Assembly: GCA_013287405.1 (NCBI GenBank)
Contig: JABDDW010000065.1
Span: 1 to 8,115, forward strand
DNA: 8,115 nucleotides
Source of the DNA: Deltaproteobacteria bacterium
GTDB lineage: Bacteria; Bdellovibrionota; Bdellovibrionia; JABDDW01
Reading direction: 5' to 3'
Below, in pieces: positions 1 through 5,496 of this stretch. The position numbers were made by a program, and so were the translations under genes. Within the stretch, counting starts at the first letter, position 1. Each line of letters begins with the position of its first letter. The notes under the pieces are model-generated. The model was given only the letters and a program-made list of their open reading frames with translations, was not told where the DNA came from and did not search any database.

Positions 1-473
1 GCCTGTGCAAAGGCCAGATTATTTTGGACTTCTAAAGGCGTGGCCGCTCGATCTAAAAAGAGGCCTGCGTAACTGTTAATAAGGGCCGTCCTCTTTTCTA
101 AACTTACATTCTTAACGACGCCACCGGGCTTAGTTGCATCAAGTTCGATAGGAGCCGTGTTAGAACTTTCTAACTGTTTTGCATATTCTTGACAAAAGAG
201 TCCTGCAAGTCCGGCATATTTCATTAAAGTAGGACCATTCAACTCAGTTACGACACCATTCTTTGGAAGTCCTGTTACATTATCCGAATAAAACTTGATA
301 ATCGAAGGCACTTTAGAGGCTTTAACACCTGTGACCGTCTCAAGAGACGCTAAATAAGATCTGAAATTTTTGATACCAACAGTCGGTTGTTGTGCCCACA
401 CAACACTCACAAAAGACATGCTAACAATTGCAACTGCCGTGAGAGATAAAGTTATTCTTCTTAAATTTTTCAT
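1..473 (-). CDS. Secreted protein of unknown function, 3' end cut by window edge
   Basis: My own translation of the minus strand from an ATG at 471-473 stays open for 157 codons to the left edge, so the C-terminal part is missing. The N-terminus is a Sec-type signal peptide: MKNLRR, a hydrophobic stretch to about residue 25, then a plausible cleavage site VWA|QQ after residue 27. The mature part has a single Cys near residue 94 and, near the edge, a segment ending in YAGLFLDRAATPLE. That segment resembles the FLRLTGTPLT segment of the preceding gene and the short helical 'LYLxLLGRxPT' type motif of large secreted planctomycete-type proteins. The start overlaps the upstream stop as ATGA, and GGGGATC lies upstream of the ATG, so translation is probably coupled. 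I do not recognise the family. A role alongside the CxxCH protein in the envelope is inferred only from this coupling. Confidence 0.72.
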   Translation of the reverse strand, partial: MKNLRRITLSLTAVAIVSMSFVSVVWAQQPTVGIKNFRSYLASLETVTGVKASKVPSIIKFYSDNVTGLPKNGVVTELNGPTLMKYAGLAGLFCQEYAKQLESSNTAPIELDATKPGGVVKNVSLEKRTALINSYAGLFLDRAATPLEVQNNLAFAQ

Positions 474-1600
474 TGAAGATCCCCAATACATGCAGGTAAG
501 AGGGCAACGTCTGAAAAGACCTGCTTAAGTTTAAAACCCTTGCCAAAATTTTGTGCTATGACATGAAGGGCCGAGTCATCCGAAGGCACTGGGGCTCTTT
601 TACATACGGTTGTAAAAGCACGTTTTACCATACACGATTTAAAAGCATCACTATCAGCAAGCATTTGCCCAAATGCTTTCACGCCGTTGCCTTGTGTAGC
701 GCCGTTCCAACCAAAATCACTGTTAGTTTTTGCCAGTAAATTTACCCAGGCATCATCCATGGTGATATTGCCATCATCTTCATAGACGCCCGTGTTCTGA
801 TGGTATTTGGGAACCGTGTATTTATCTTGGGTGAGAGCGCCGTTTTGATAATCCATTTTTGAAAAGGCCCCAGCCATGGCATCCATGGGCGCATGACAAC
901 TTCGGCATTGCGTTTGATAAGTGTGTGGATTTTTACCAGGGGCTCTATCTACGTCTTGCCTAACAAATCTATCGTCAAGGCCGGGGGTCTTCCACTTATC
1001 AATGGGTGAACACAGAAACTCTTGGAATGCGTATTGAACAGCTCGTCTGTTAGTACCTGCACTGTAAAAAGCTTTACCCCACCCTTGGGTAGTCAGGAGT
1101 CCAGCAGGATTTTGAACCCCACTTTGTTGGACACGCATCAGATCATTTTTATAGCTTAAAGCTCCCGTCTCAAAAGCCTTTAAATCAAAGCCTCCGGCAT
1201 TAGCGTAAGCGCAAAGACCTTTGCGACTGTAAGTAAAATCTCCGGTCAACAGAAGTCGTGCATCAAGGTTATCGCGGATAGTGCCGATGATAAGGGCTTG
1301 AAAATCATCAAAAGGCACATAAGGAGATTCTTCTTTGTTTCCCATTACGCTTGCCCATTGTTTTACCGTGACAGCGTAGAAATGTTCGTCATCCATTGCG
1401 ATTTGAGCGGCGTCGGATTCTTTACCGTCAGTAATAAGTTTCGCCATTTGTGCGTATCGAGGATCTTTATGTGTAAGAGGTGTCCCGGTGAGACGTAAAA
1501 ATAATTTTTTCGCCGCAGCTCCACCCGGTATATCATCACCAAAAGCAGCGCCGCTACTCAATGAGGTAAGAATCAAACAAAATAAAAATAACCTTCTCAT
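470..1600 (-). CDS. Secreted CxxCH protein with DUF1588/DUF1585-like segments
   Basis: This is a complete 376-aa protein starting at ATG 1598-1600, with AAGG about 12 nt upstream. Residues 1-21 form a signal peptide (MRR, a hydrophobic core, AFG|DD). Residues 33-42 (LFLRLTGTPL) followed by a helical region resemble the N-terminal part of DUF1549-type proteins. The core (about 184-253) contains NRRA, FLCSP, VRQDV, then C232-R-S-C235-H236 with MD and a downstream D-Y, like the CxxCH...MDP...FD arrangement of DUF1588. Residues 316-371 (ADSDAFKSC to ALLPAC) resemble DUF1585. CxxCH is the c-type heme attachment motif, so a periplasmic monoheme cytochrome is plausible, but no distal Met/His ligand can be assigned from sequence alone. 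It lies 18 nt after the yceI-like gene and overlaps the next gene by 4 nt. The family call is from memory of motifs. Confidence 0.78.
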   Translation of the reverse strand: MRRLFLFCLILTSLSSGAAFGDDIPGGAAAKKLFLRLTGTPLTHKDPRYAQMAKLITDGKESDAAQIAMDDEHFYAVTVKQWASVMGNKEESPYVPFDDFQALIIGTIRDNLDARLLLTGDFTYSRKGLCAYANAGGFDLKAFETGALSYKNDLMRVQQSGVQNPAGLLTTQGWGKAFYSAGTNRRAVQYAFQEFLCSPIDKWKTPGLDDRFVRQDVDRAPGKNPHTYQTQCRSCHAPMDAMAGAFSKMDYQNGALTQDKYTVPKYHQNTGVYEDDGNITMDDAWVNLLAKTNSDFGWNGATQGNGVKAFGQMLADSDAFKSCMVKRAFTTVCKRAPVPSDDSALHVIAQNFGKGFKLKQVFSDVALLPACIGDLQ

Positions 1601-1618
1601 AAATTTAAAAACCTTCTG

Positions 1619-2290
1619 TTATTTTTTTACAGCTTCAAGTTGCGCATCAATTTTAACTTCATCCGTACTGATAAATTGATTTCCAACTGTCTTTAGGGCT
1701 GAATCCTTTAACTGAGACCAAAACCCATCTTTTTTCTTTTCATTAAGGGGATTATAAGTGTTTGGGTCAGCATTCCAGAAAATTCCAAAATCTTTTCGAT
1801 CAACCGAAGTTTGGGCTGAAAAAACCACTCTTGCCTTTCCCTGGCCGTCAACATAGCTCTTAATGGAAGTCACATTCCATTGGGTCATTCTCCGCATTCC
1901 TTTAAGTTCTAGGCGGCCTTGCATAGTGAGAGTATGGTCGCCAGTTTGCTCAACATGAACATTTTGAAACTTGGCCTGCGGAAAATTTTGAAGGTCAAAA
2001 AAATCAACCGACTTTAAATGTTTATCTCGATCACTGTTACCTGTGTCAAGGCTCGCAATATTGACAATCATACTTACGCGAGCCTGACCAACATTTGCTG
2101 GGTCAAGATCAATCTCGCCACTAAAATCTTTAAAGGCCCCGACAACATCATAAAATACTGTCCCAGAAGTAAAAGTGACTTTTGAATTAGACGAATGAGG
2201 GTCAACTTCATAGACAGCATTTTGTGCGACTGCGGCAGAGGTTGAAGCTACAATCAATAACGTCATTAATAAAAATATTTTATTTAGCAT
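1619..2290 (-). CDS. YceI-family periplasmic lipocalin-like protein
   Basis: This 223-aa protein starts at ATG 2288-2290. An in-frame TTG at 2308 would add six residues, but GGGAC (2297-2301, minus) sits about 6 nt before the ATG and the signal peptide reads naturally from MLNKIF, so I prefer the ATG. The signal peptide cleaves after AVA (residue 22). The mature protein shows the YceI pattern: YEVDPHSS near the N-terminus, GAFKDFSG, SLDTGNSDRDKHLKSVDFFD, FPQAKF, the FGI motif after VDRKD, and the terminal strand STDEVKIDAQLEAV. Family members are beta-barrel periplasmic proteins that bind isoprenoid-type lipids. A segment of about 28 residues between FGIFWN and ISTDEV, with a KKKDGFW patch, is longer than in typical short YceI proteins. 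It follows tatA by 52 nt with no clear terminator between and precedes the CxxCH gene by 18 nt, so one transcript is likely. The ligand is unknown. Confidence 0.94.
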   Translation of the reverse strand: MLNKIFLLMTLLIVASTSAAVAQNAVYEVDPHSSNSKVTFTSGTVFYDVVGAFKDFSGEIDLDPANVGQARVSMIVNIASLDTGNSDRDKHLKSVDFFDLQNFPQAKFQNVHVEQTGDHTLTMQGRLELKGMRRMTQWNVTSIKSYVDGQGKARVVFSAQTSVDRKDFGIFWNADPNTYNPLNEKKKDGFWSQLKDSALKTVGNQFISTDEVKIDAQLEAVKK

Positions 2291-2342
2291 TTTAAAGTCC
2301 CGGTCCAAAATAAATCAAACTTTAGCCAATTGAATCCCATGC

Positions 2343-2510
2343 TTAATTAAGCCCCGGCTTCTCTGGCTCTTCAGACTCTTTCAATCCCTTTTTAAATCCA
2401 CGAATTGCCTTTCCCAAGGAATGCCCCAAACTTGGGAGCCGACTAGGACCAAAGAAAAGCAGTACGACACCTAATACCATTAAGAGATGCCAAAGACTAA
2501 ATTCGCCCAT
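2343..2510 (-). CDS. tatA: TatA/TatE-type twin-arginine translocase subunit, short
   Basis: The minus strand from ATG 2508-2510 encodes 55 aa ending in TAA at 2343-2345. It begins MGEFSLWHLL, continues through a hydrophobic helix (about residues 5-20, ending LLFFGPSRLP), then an amphipathic helix (PSLGHSLGKAIRGFKKGLKES) and a short charged tail. The FGP hinge, the LP-x-LG-xx-LGKAI-xx-FKKG pattern and the size are diagnostic for the TatA/TatE family, whose oligomers form the translocation pore for folded proteins in the inner membrane. The GAGGAG ribosome site (plus 2520-2525) is 9 nt from the ATG. It is short for TatA because the acidic tail is nearly absent, closer in size to TatE. No tatB or tatC is in the window, so this may be a solitary or second copy. 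It probably heads an operon with the YceI-family gene. Confidence 0.88.
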   Translation of the reverse strand: MGEFSLWHLLMVLGVVLLFFGPSRLPSLGHSLGKAIRGFKKGLKESEEPEKPGLN

Positions 2511-2539
2511 AAATTTTCACTCCTCTCATTTACCTTCAC

Positions 2540-2559
2540 TTATATACCGATGTATATAA
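2540..2559. promoter_or_regulatory. Inverted repeat upstream of tatA, possible operator
   Basis: TTATATAC-CGAT-GTATATAA is a perfect 8-bp inverted repeat with a 4-bp centre, 29 bp before the tatA start codon and directly upstream of its ribosome site. The symmetry fits a dimeric repressor site. On the minus strand the TATATAAG half could also serve as a -10 element, which would place it at a typical operator position. I cannot match it to a known regulator. Confidence 0.4.
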
Positions 2560-2702
2560 ACAGGATCAGAGCAAGGGGTGTACCCCGCCATATATGAAAT
2601 AATTACTCGTGCCGCCTATTTAGTAGAAAACTGCTTTAATTTGTTAGACAGAGGTGACTATTCACGGCTGTTAAACTTTTTGACAGTGCGTGTGCAGTGT
2701 GA

Positions 2703-2732
2703 GTTAGAAGGAACGTGACAGGCTATTGTCAA
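2703..2732 (-). promoter_or_regulatory. Candidate sigma70-type promoter for the tatA operon
   Basis: On the minus strand a perfect TTGACA (plus 2727-2732) is followed 18 nt later by TCTAAC (plus 2703-2708), which matches the -10 consensus at four of six positions. Transcription would start near 2696, giving a leader of about 186 nt before tatA that includes the 20-bp inverted repeat. The long leader and imperfect -10 keep confidence low. Confidence 0.3.
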
Positions 2733-2758
2733 GAGCGTGGTTTTCGGCACCAGGGTTT

Positions 2759-3052
2759 TTATGAGATGATAGTGCTCTTTTTATTCACTTTGCTCTTGAG
2801 ATTTTTTCCAACTTTAAAAAACGGTGCACGCTTTCTCTTTACTTCAATAACTTCGCCCGTCTTAGGATTACGCCCACTATAGGCCTCATACTTTCGAACT
2901 TCAAAGGAACCAAAATCGCGAATTTCAACACGCTCGTTATTCTGAAGTGCGCCCTTCATAGAATCAAATACGGTATTCACGATAAGTTCCGCTTTGACAC
3001 GCGTGATTTTATTATTTTTTAAGATCGCTTCGATGATATCAGTTTTTGTCAC
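2759..3052 (-). CDS. HU/IHF-family nucleoid DNA-binding protein
   Basis: This 97-aa protein starts at GTG 3050-3052 with GGGG (plus 3060-3063) 7 nt upstream. It starts TKTDIIEAI and contains the dimerisation helices (residues 3-38), the conserved RVEIRDFGSFEVR (41-53), the DNA-binding arm with GRNPKTGE (60-67), whose Pro63 is the DNA-intercalating residue, and a C-terminal FFKVGKNLKSKV. These are the hallmarks of the HU/IHF superfamily, which bends and compacts DNA as dimers. EIRDFGSF and GRNPKTG fit both IHF-beta and HU subgroups, so I give no symbol. The C-terminal tail NKKSTIIS is slightly longer than in minimal HU. It appears monocistronic, 248 bp from tatA and divergent from the small plus-strand ORF. 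Confidence 0.95.
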   Translation of the reverse strand: MTKTDIIEAILKNNKITRVKAELIVNTVFDSMKGALQNNERVEIRDFGSFEVRKYEAYSGRNPKTGEVIEVKRKRAPFFKVGKNLKSKVNKKSTIIS

Positions 3053-3077
3053 TACTTATCCCCATTTTTGATATGAA

Positions 3078-3106
3078 TTTGTATTTGAAAGGTGAAGGGA
3101 AGTAAA
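3078..3106 (-). promoter_or_regulatory. Candidate promoter for the HU/IHF gene
   Basis: Reading the minus strand, TTTACT (plus 3101-3106) and TACAAA (plus 3078-3083) are separated by 17 nt. Each matches the sigma70 consensus at four of six positions. The implied start near 3071 leaves a leader of about 20 nt before the GTG, which contains the GGGG ribosome site. Confidence 0.35.
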
Positions 3107-3180
3107 GGCTCTTGACGCTCGCGCCACGCATCTGCAACTTATTTTCTCGACTGAGAAGTATAGGGATTATTTTACTCTTC

Positions 3181-3239
3181 CCCTGCATCCCTCCTTCCTA
3201 ACCGCATTCGCGGCCCGGGCGAAAGGAGGTCCACATGGG
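3181..3239 (+). promoter_or_regulatory. Leader hairpin able to hide the ribosome site and start codon of the small ORF
   Basis: The leader carries CCTCCTT (3190-3196), exactly complementary to the Shine-Dalgarno AAGGAGG (3223-3229). Outside that 7-bp stem, CCCTG (3181-3185) can pair with CA and GGG of 3234-3239, with the U of the AUG bulged. The enclosed loop holds a second small hairpin, CCGC-ATTC-GCGG (3202-3213), followed by a GC palindrome GCCCGGGC. An alternative pairing of GGCCC (3212-3216) with GGGCC (3237-3241) would leave the Shine-Dalgarno in a loop. This architecture is what translational control by RNA structure (thermometer, antisense release, or coupled sensing) looks like. The pairings are read directly; function is inferred and no folding energy was computed. 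Confidence 0.5.
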
Positions 3240-3402
3240 CCACAAAAAGTCAAAAATTATCAGATTTTCAGTCGATCTTAAAATCAGAGGTTTTAAAAGA
3301 GAAATCTCAATTAGACTCCTAAGCCTAAGAGGAATTTTATTTACTCTATTTATCGCTGGAGTTCGATGTCTCTTGCATATCCTGAAGGGAGGGGTCTTTT
3401 AA
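3235..3402 (+). CDS. Small basic, partly hydrophobic peptide of unknown function (55 aa)
   Basis: This ORF is preceded by a near-ideal ribosome site, AAAGGAGG, ending 5 nt before ATG 3235-3237, which is the main reason to call it a gene. The product begins MGHKKSKIIRFSV, has 12 Lys/Arg against two acidic residues (D14, E23), and carries a hydrophobic stretch at about residues 34-50 (ILFTLFIAG, then CLLHIL) interrupted by R44. This suggests membrane contact or an amphipathic helix rather than a soluble domain. It has one Cys (45) and ends KGGVF. I recognise no family. It diverges from the HU/IHF gene and converges on the histidine kinase, whose stop is 36 bp away. The structured leader plus cationic hydrophobic peptide recalls type I toxin genes, but the charge-broken hydrophobic segment is not typical and I saw no antisense RNA promoter. 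It could also be a chance ORF. Confidence 0.5.
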   Translation: MGHKKSKIIRFSVDLKIRGFKREISIRLLSLRGILFTLFIAGVRCLLHILKGGVF

Positions 3403-3406
3403 GACC
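3393..3406. repeat. Short inverted repeat over the small ORF stop codon
   Basis: GGTCTT-TT-AAGACC has 6-bp arms and contains the TAA stop of the plus-strand small ORF. As RNA it gives a 5-bp stem with a UUUA loop. With bulged bases it can extend to GAG/CTC on the outside. No T-run follows on either strand, so it is at best a weak terminator or an mRNA 3' stabilising hairpin in a convergent intergenic region. Confidence 0.35.
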
Positions 3407-3421
3407 TCACTCGGAATTTGA

Positions 3422-3440
3422 AAATATAAAGACTATATTT
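3422..3440. repeat. AT-only inverted repeat at the 3' end of the kinase gene
   Basis: AAATATA-AAGAC-TATATTT has perfect 7-bp arms and overlaps the stop codon of the histidine kinase gene. On the minus strand the hairpin is followed by TTC and then AT-rich sequence, so it could slow polymerase at the end of the operon. The stem has no G:C pair, which makes a strong intrinsic terminator unlikely. Confidence 0.3.
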
Positions 3441-5496
3441 AAGAGATTGATTTCGTCTGCTCTTTTTTTCTAAACATATGAAATGGAAAGTCTTTGCCTA
3501 CGACTTCTTTAAAAAATTCTGGTACTTTCAAAGCACTCAAAGGTCCACTTGTGCAAAGATATAAATTTTTGAAGCCAGAATCATAAAGCCTTTTTCCAAC
3601 GTCATAGCCAGATATATCGTTTTCTAATTTCTTATCTATAAATATTGGAGCATCAAAGGCGACATTATATTTACTAAGATCATCTTCTGCTAAAAGTGAC
3701 AATAGTGAAACCCCACATTCGTCTGCCCCCTCGTTCCACATCATATGATTAAGACTTTCATCATCAATTAAAACAAGATCAGGGTTATGAATGACATTAT
3801 GAGTATCCAGCAGTTTTTCAATCTTAACGACGGGAACTTGAGAGATCATAAATTTTGGCAAAATCTTTGTCCCTACTCGGATCACAGATTCTTGAAGCTT
3901 AGGATCATTAAAATGGCTTGTCACAAGAATGGCTTGCTTAGCAAGACCATGGGAAGTGATGAGATCAATCCCCCTAACTTTGGATCTTATGCTTTCATGG
4001 TCCAAAAGATATAAGCAACTCGAAGGAGGATAAAGACCAATATCAAATTCCTCGGGATCTGCTAGGCAAACAACATCATATCCTTGAAGCCTGTCTTGCC
4101 AAAGAAGTCTTACACTTTCGTCATCGTCAAGGACGATTATTTTTTTCTCTTTATCGACCTCGATCTTGTTAGCTACCCATTCAGGACGTTGTGCAACAGG
4201 AAGTTCAAGATTAACAGTTGTTCCATTGCCAAGTTTTGAATCAATTGAAAATTGCCCTTGAGCCTGTGCCACAGTTGATTTTGCATGGCGAAGTCCCATT
4301 CCAAAGCCGTCTTGTTTTCCATGCGTTCCCCCCGAAGTTCTGATTTCATTCAAGGTTTCTTCAGGGATACCAGGACCATTATCCATAACCTTAATCAAAA
4401 TTTTATTAAAACCTTCATTCACACTAACTTTGATAATACCTTCTTTGGTATCTTTTAATGCTTCAATGGAATTACTTAAGATATTAGACAGGACTCTTGA
4501 AAAATCGACGGTGGGGAGCTTAACTCCTACCGCTAGATCTATGACGTGGGTTTCTAAATTTATTTTTATTTTTGTTTCTTCGCCGAGGCCTGCGTATTTC
4601 TCAGCGATGATTGATTCAATAACGGTCAACGCAAATGCAAATTCTTCATTTTTGGCGTCAGGGTCTTTGTATTTCTTAAGAAGATCATCTTTAATGTTCT
4701 CGATCCGAGAATATGCCTTTCTTAAAATAATCTGTTTATGTTCGATAAGGCCAACTGGTTTATCAACAACGCTCTTTACTGCCTCAAGGGGGGATCTGAT
4801 GTCATGGGCCAACTGAGCGGCTAGTTCAAAGAGAGCCTGGTTCTTTTCAAGATCAACTAAGCGGCGCAAGATAAATCGTCTTGAGAAAAAGAGCCAGCCA
4901 AACCACAACAGAATGATTCCACCAATGGCCGGAGAGAATAATCGAAGAGTGAGTAAAAATGAATTACCACGGTAAAATCCGTAAGGATCACTGAGGGAAA
5001 CAAGAATATAACCTTTTCTAATGGCTCCCACATCAAGTGGGGCCATATAAATGTAGCGATGAAGCTTTTCATCAAAGTTCGTTACAGGGGAATTGGTATT
5101 AATTGATTTTAATTTTGTAAAATCATCACTAAGTCCAACTGGAAGCAAGCAAGGTGTCGCTTCTCCCGTTAGAGTTTTCGGATTATAAAAACAATCTCCG
5201 TTAGTATCGACTAAGGCCATCTCGTAATCGCCATTACCAAAGGCTGCCGCTATTCTTTTAACCCGCTCAGAAACCGACTCGTAGCTATGGGTCCACACTT
5301 CTTCAGTGAGTTGGCGACTTTGGGATTCAAACAAGCCCTCTAATTGAACTATAGAGATATGGGAGCGTTCATTTTCCTTTTTTAAGAAGGCCGTGGATAA
5401 AATTAGAGCACCCGTCAAAAGAAATAAGAGAAGTAAGACAAGTGATCCGAAAATAAAAATCCGAATAAGCCCTTGAGGGTTTTTCGAAACTTTCAT
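3439..5496 (-). CDS. Membrane hybrid histidine kinase with two C-terminal receiver domains
   Basis: This 685-aa protein starts at ATG 5494-5496, overlapping the binding-protein stop (ATGA); GAGG lies about 7 nt upstream. Residues 11-37 and 187-205 are membrane helices flanking a periplasmic domain of about 150 aa with two Cys (102, 116). The kinase core has the H-box LAHDIRSPL (H231), the N-box NILSNSIEAL (N342), DNGPGIP (372-378) and GFGMGL (397-402), so it should be catalytically competent. Receiver 1 (about 452-560) has the acidic cluster D457-D459, phosphoacceptor D499, T526 and K548. Receiver 2 (about 573-675) has D578/D579, D621, T649/S650 and K668. Both sets have normal spacing. There is no DNA-binding or enzymatic output domain and no separate response regulator in the window, so the downstream partner is unknown. 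Co-translation with a periplasmic binding protein implies it reads ligand occupancy of that protein, as TorS does with TorT and LuxQ with LuxP. Confidence 0.95.
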   Translation of the reverse strand: MKVSKNPQGLIRIFIFGSLVLLLLFLLTGALILSTAFLKKENERSHISIVQLEGLFESQSRQLTEEVWTHSYESVSERVKRIAAAFGNGDYEMALVDTNGDCFYNPKTLTGEATPCLLPVGLSDDFTKLKSINTNSPVTNFDEKLHRYIYMAPLDVGAIRKGYILVSLSDPYGFYRGNSFLLTLRLFSPAIGGIILLWFGWLFFSRRFILRRLVDLEKNQALFELAAQLAHDIRSPLEAVKSVVDKPVGLIEHKQIILRKAYSRIENIKDDLLKKYKDPDAKNEEFAFALTVIESIIAEKYAGLGEETKIKINLETHVIDLAVGVKLPTVDFSRVLSNILSNSIEALKDTKEGIIKVSVNEGFNKILIKVMDNGPGIPEETLNEIRTSGGTHGKQDGFGMGLRHAKSTVAQAQGQFSIDSKLGNGTTVNLELPVAQRPEWVANKIEVDKEKKIIVLDDDESVRLLWQDRLQGYDVVCLADPEEFDIGLYPPSSCLYLLDHESIRSKVRGIDLITSHGLAKQAILVTSHFNDPKLQESVIRVGTKILPKFMISQVPVVKIEKLLDTHNVIHNPDLVLIDDESLNHMMWNEGADECGVSLLSLLAEDDLSKYNVAFDAPIFIDKKLENDISGYDVGKRLYDSGFKNLYLCTSGPLSALKVPEFFKEVVGKDFPFHMFRKKEQTKSIS

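Larger units (their letters stand above)
2511..2758. other. Non-coding interval between tatA and the HU/IHF gene
   Basis: These 248 bp contain no convincing coding frame. I see the 20-bp inverted repeat at 2540-2559, a candidate minus-strand promoter at 2703-2732, and several short hairpins such as GTGA-CTAT-TCAC near 2654. GGGG-TGTA-CCCC lies near 2575. There is no recognisable tRNA or riboswitch and no GC-rich hairpin plus T-run to end the HU/IHF transcript. A small RNA is not excluded. Confidence 0.5.

Noticed and set aside
1..1600. Twin-arginine signal peptides on the two secreted proteins next to tatA (MRRLFLF and NLRRITL)
   Set aside because: One RR directly follows Met and the other lacks the polar residue before and the hydrophobic pair after. 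A c-type cytochrome would be exported by Sec before heme attachment.
2291..2308. TTG at 2308 as the start of the YceI-family protein
   Set aside because: The ATG at 2290 has a closer ribosome site and yields a normal signal peptide without the MDRDFK extension.
2680..2708. Plus-strand TTGACA at 2680-2685 as a promoter for a small RNA
   Set aside because: At 17-18 nt spacing the -10 candidates (GTTAGA, TTAGAA) match the consensus poorly, and no gene or clear terminator follows on the plus strand.
2738..2760. Hairpin TGGT/ACCA followed by GTTTTT as a plus-strand terminator
   Set aside because: The stem is only 4 bp with a 7-nt loop and there is no plus-strand gene for it to terminate.
3112..3141. 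TTGACG at 3112-3117 as the promoter of the small plus-strand ORF
   Set aside because: The 17-18 nt downstream hexamers (CAACTT, AACTTA) are poor, so the promoter of this ORF remains unidentified.
4430..4816. 128-codon plus-strand open frame inside the kinase gene
   Set aside because: It lies antisense to the conserved kinase core, has no family resemblance and is explained by codon use of the real gene. Other long antisense frames at 551-739, 1298-1498 and 7616-7900 were dropped for the same reason.
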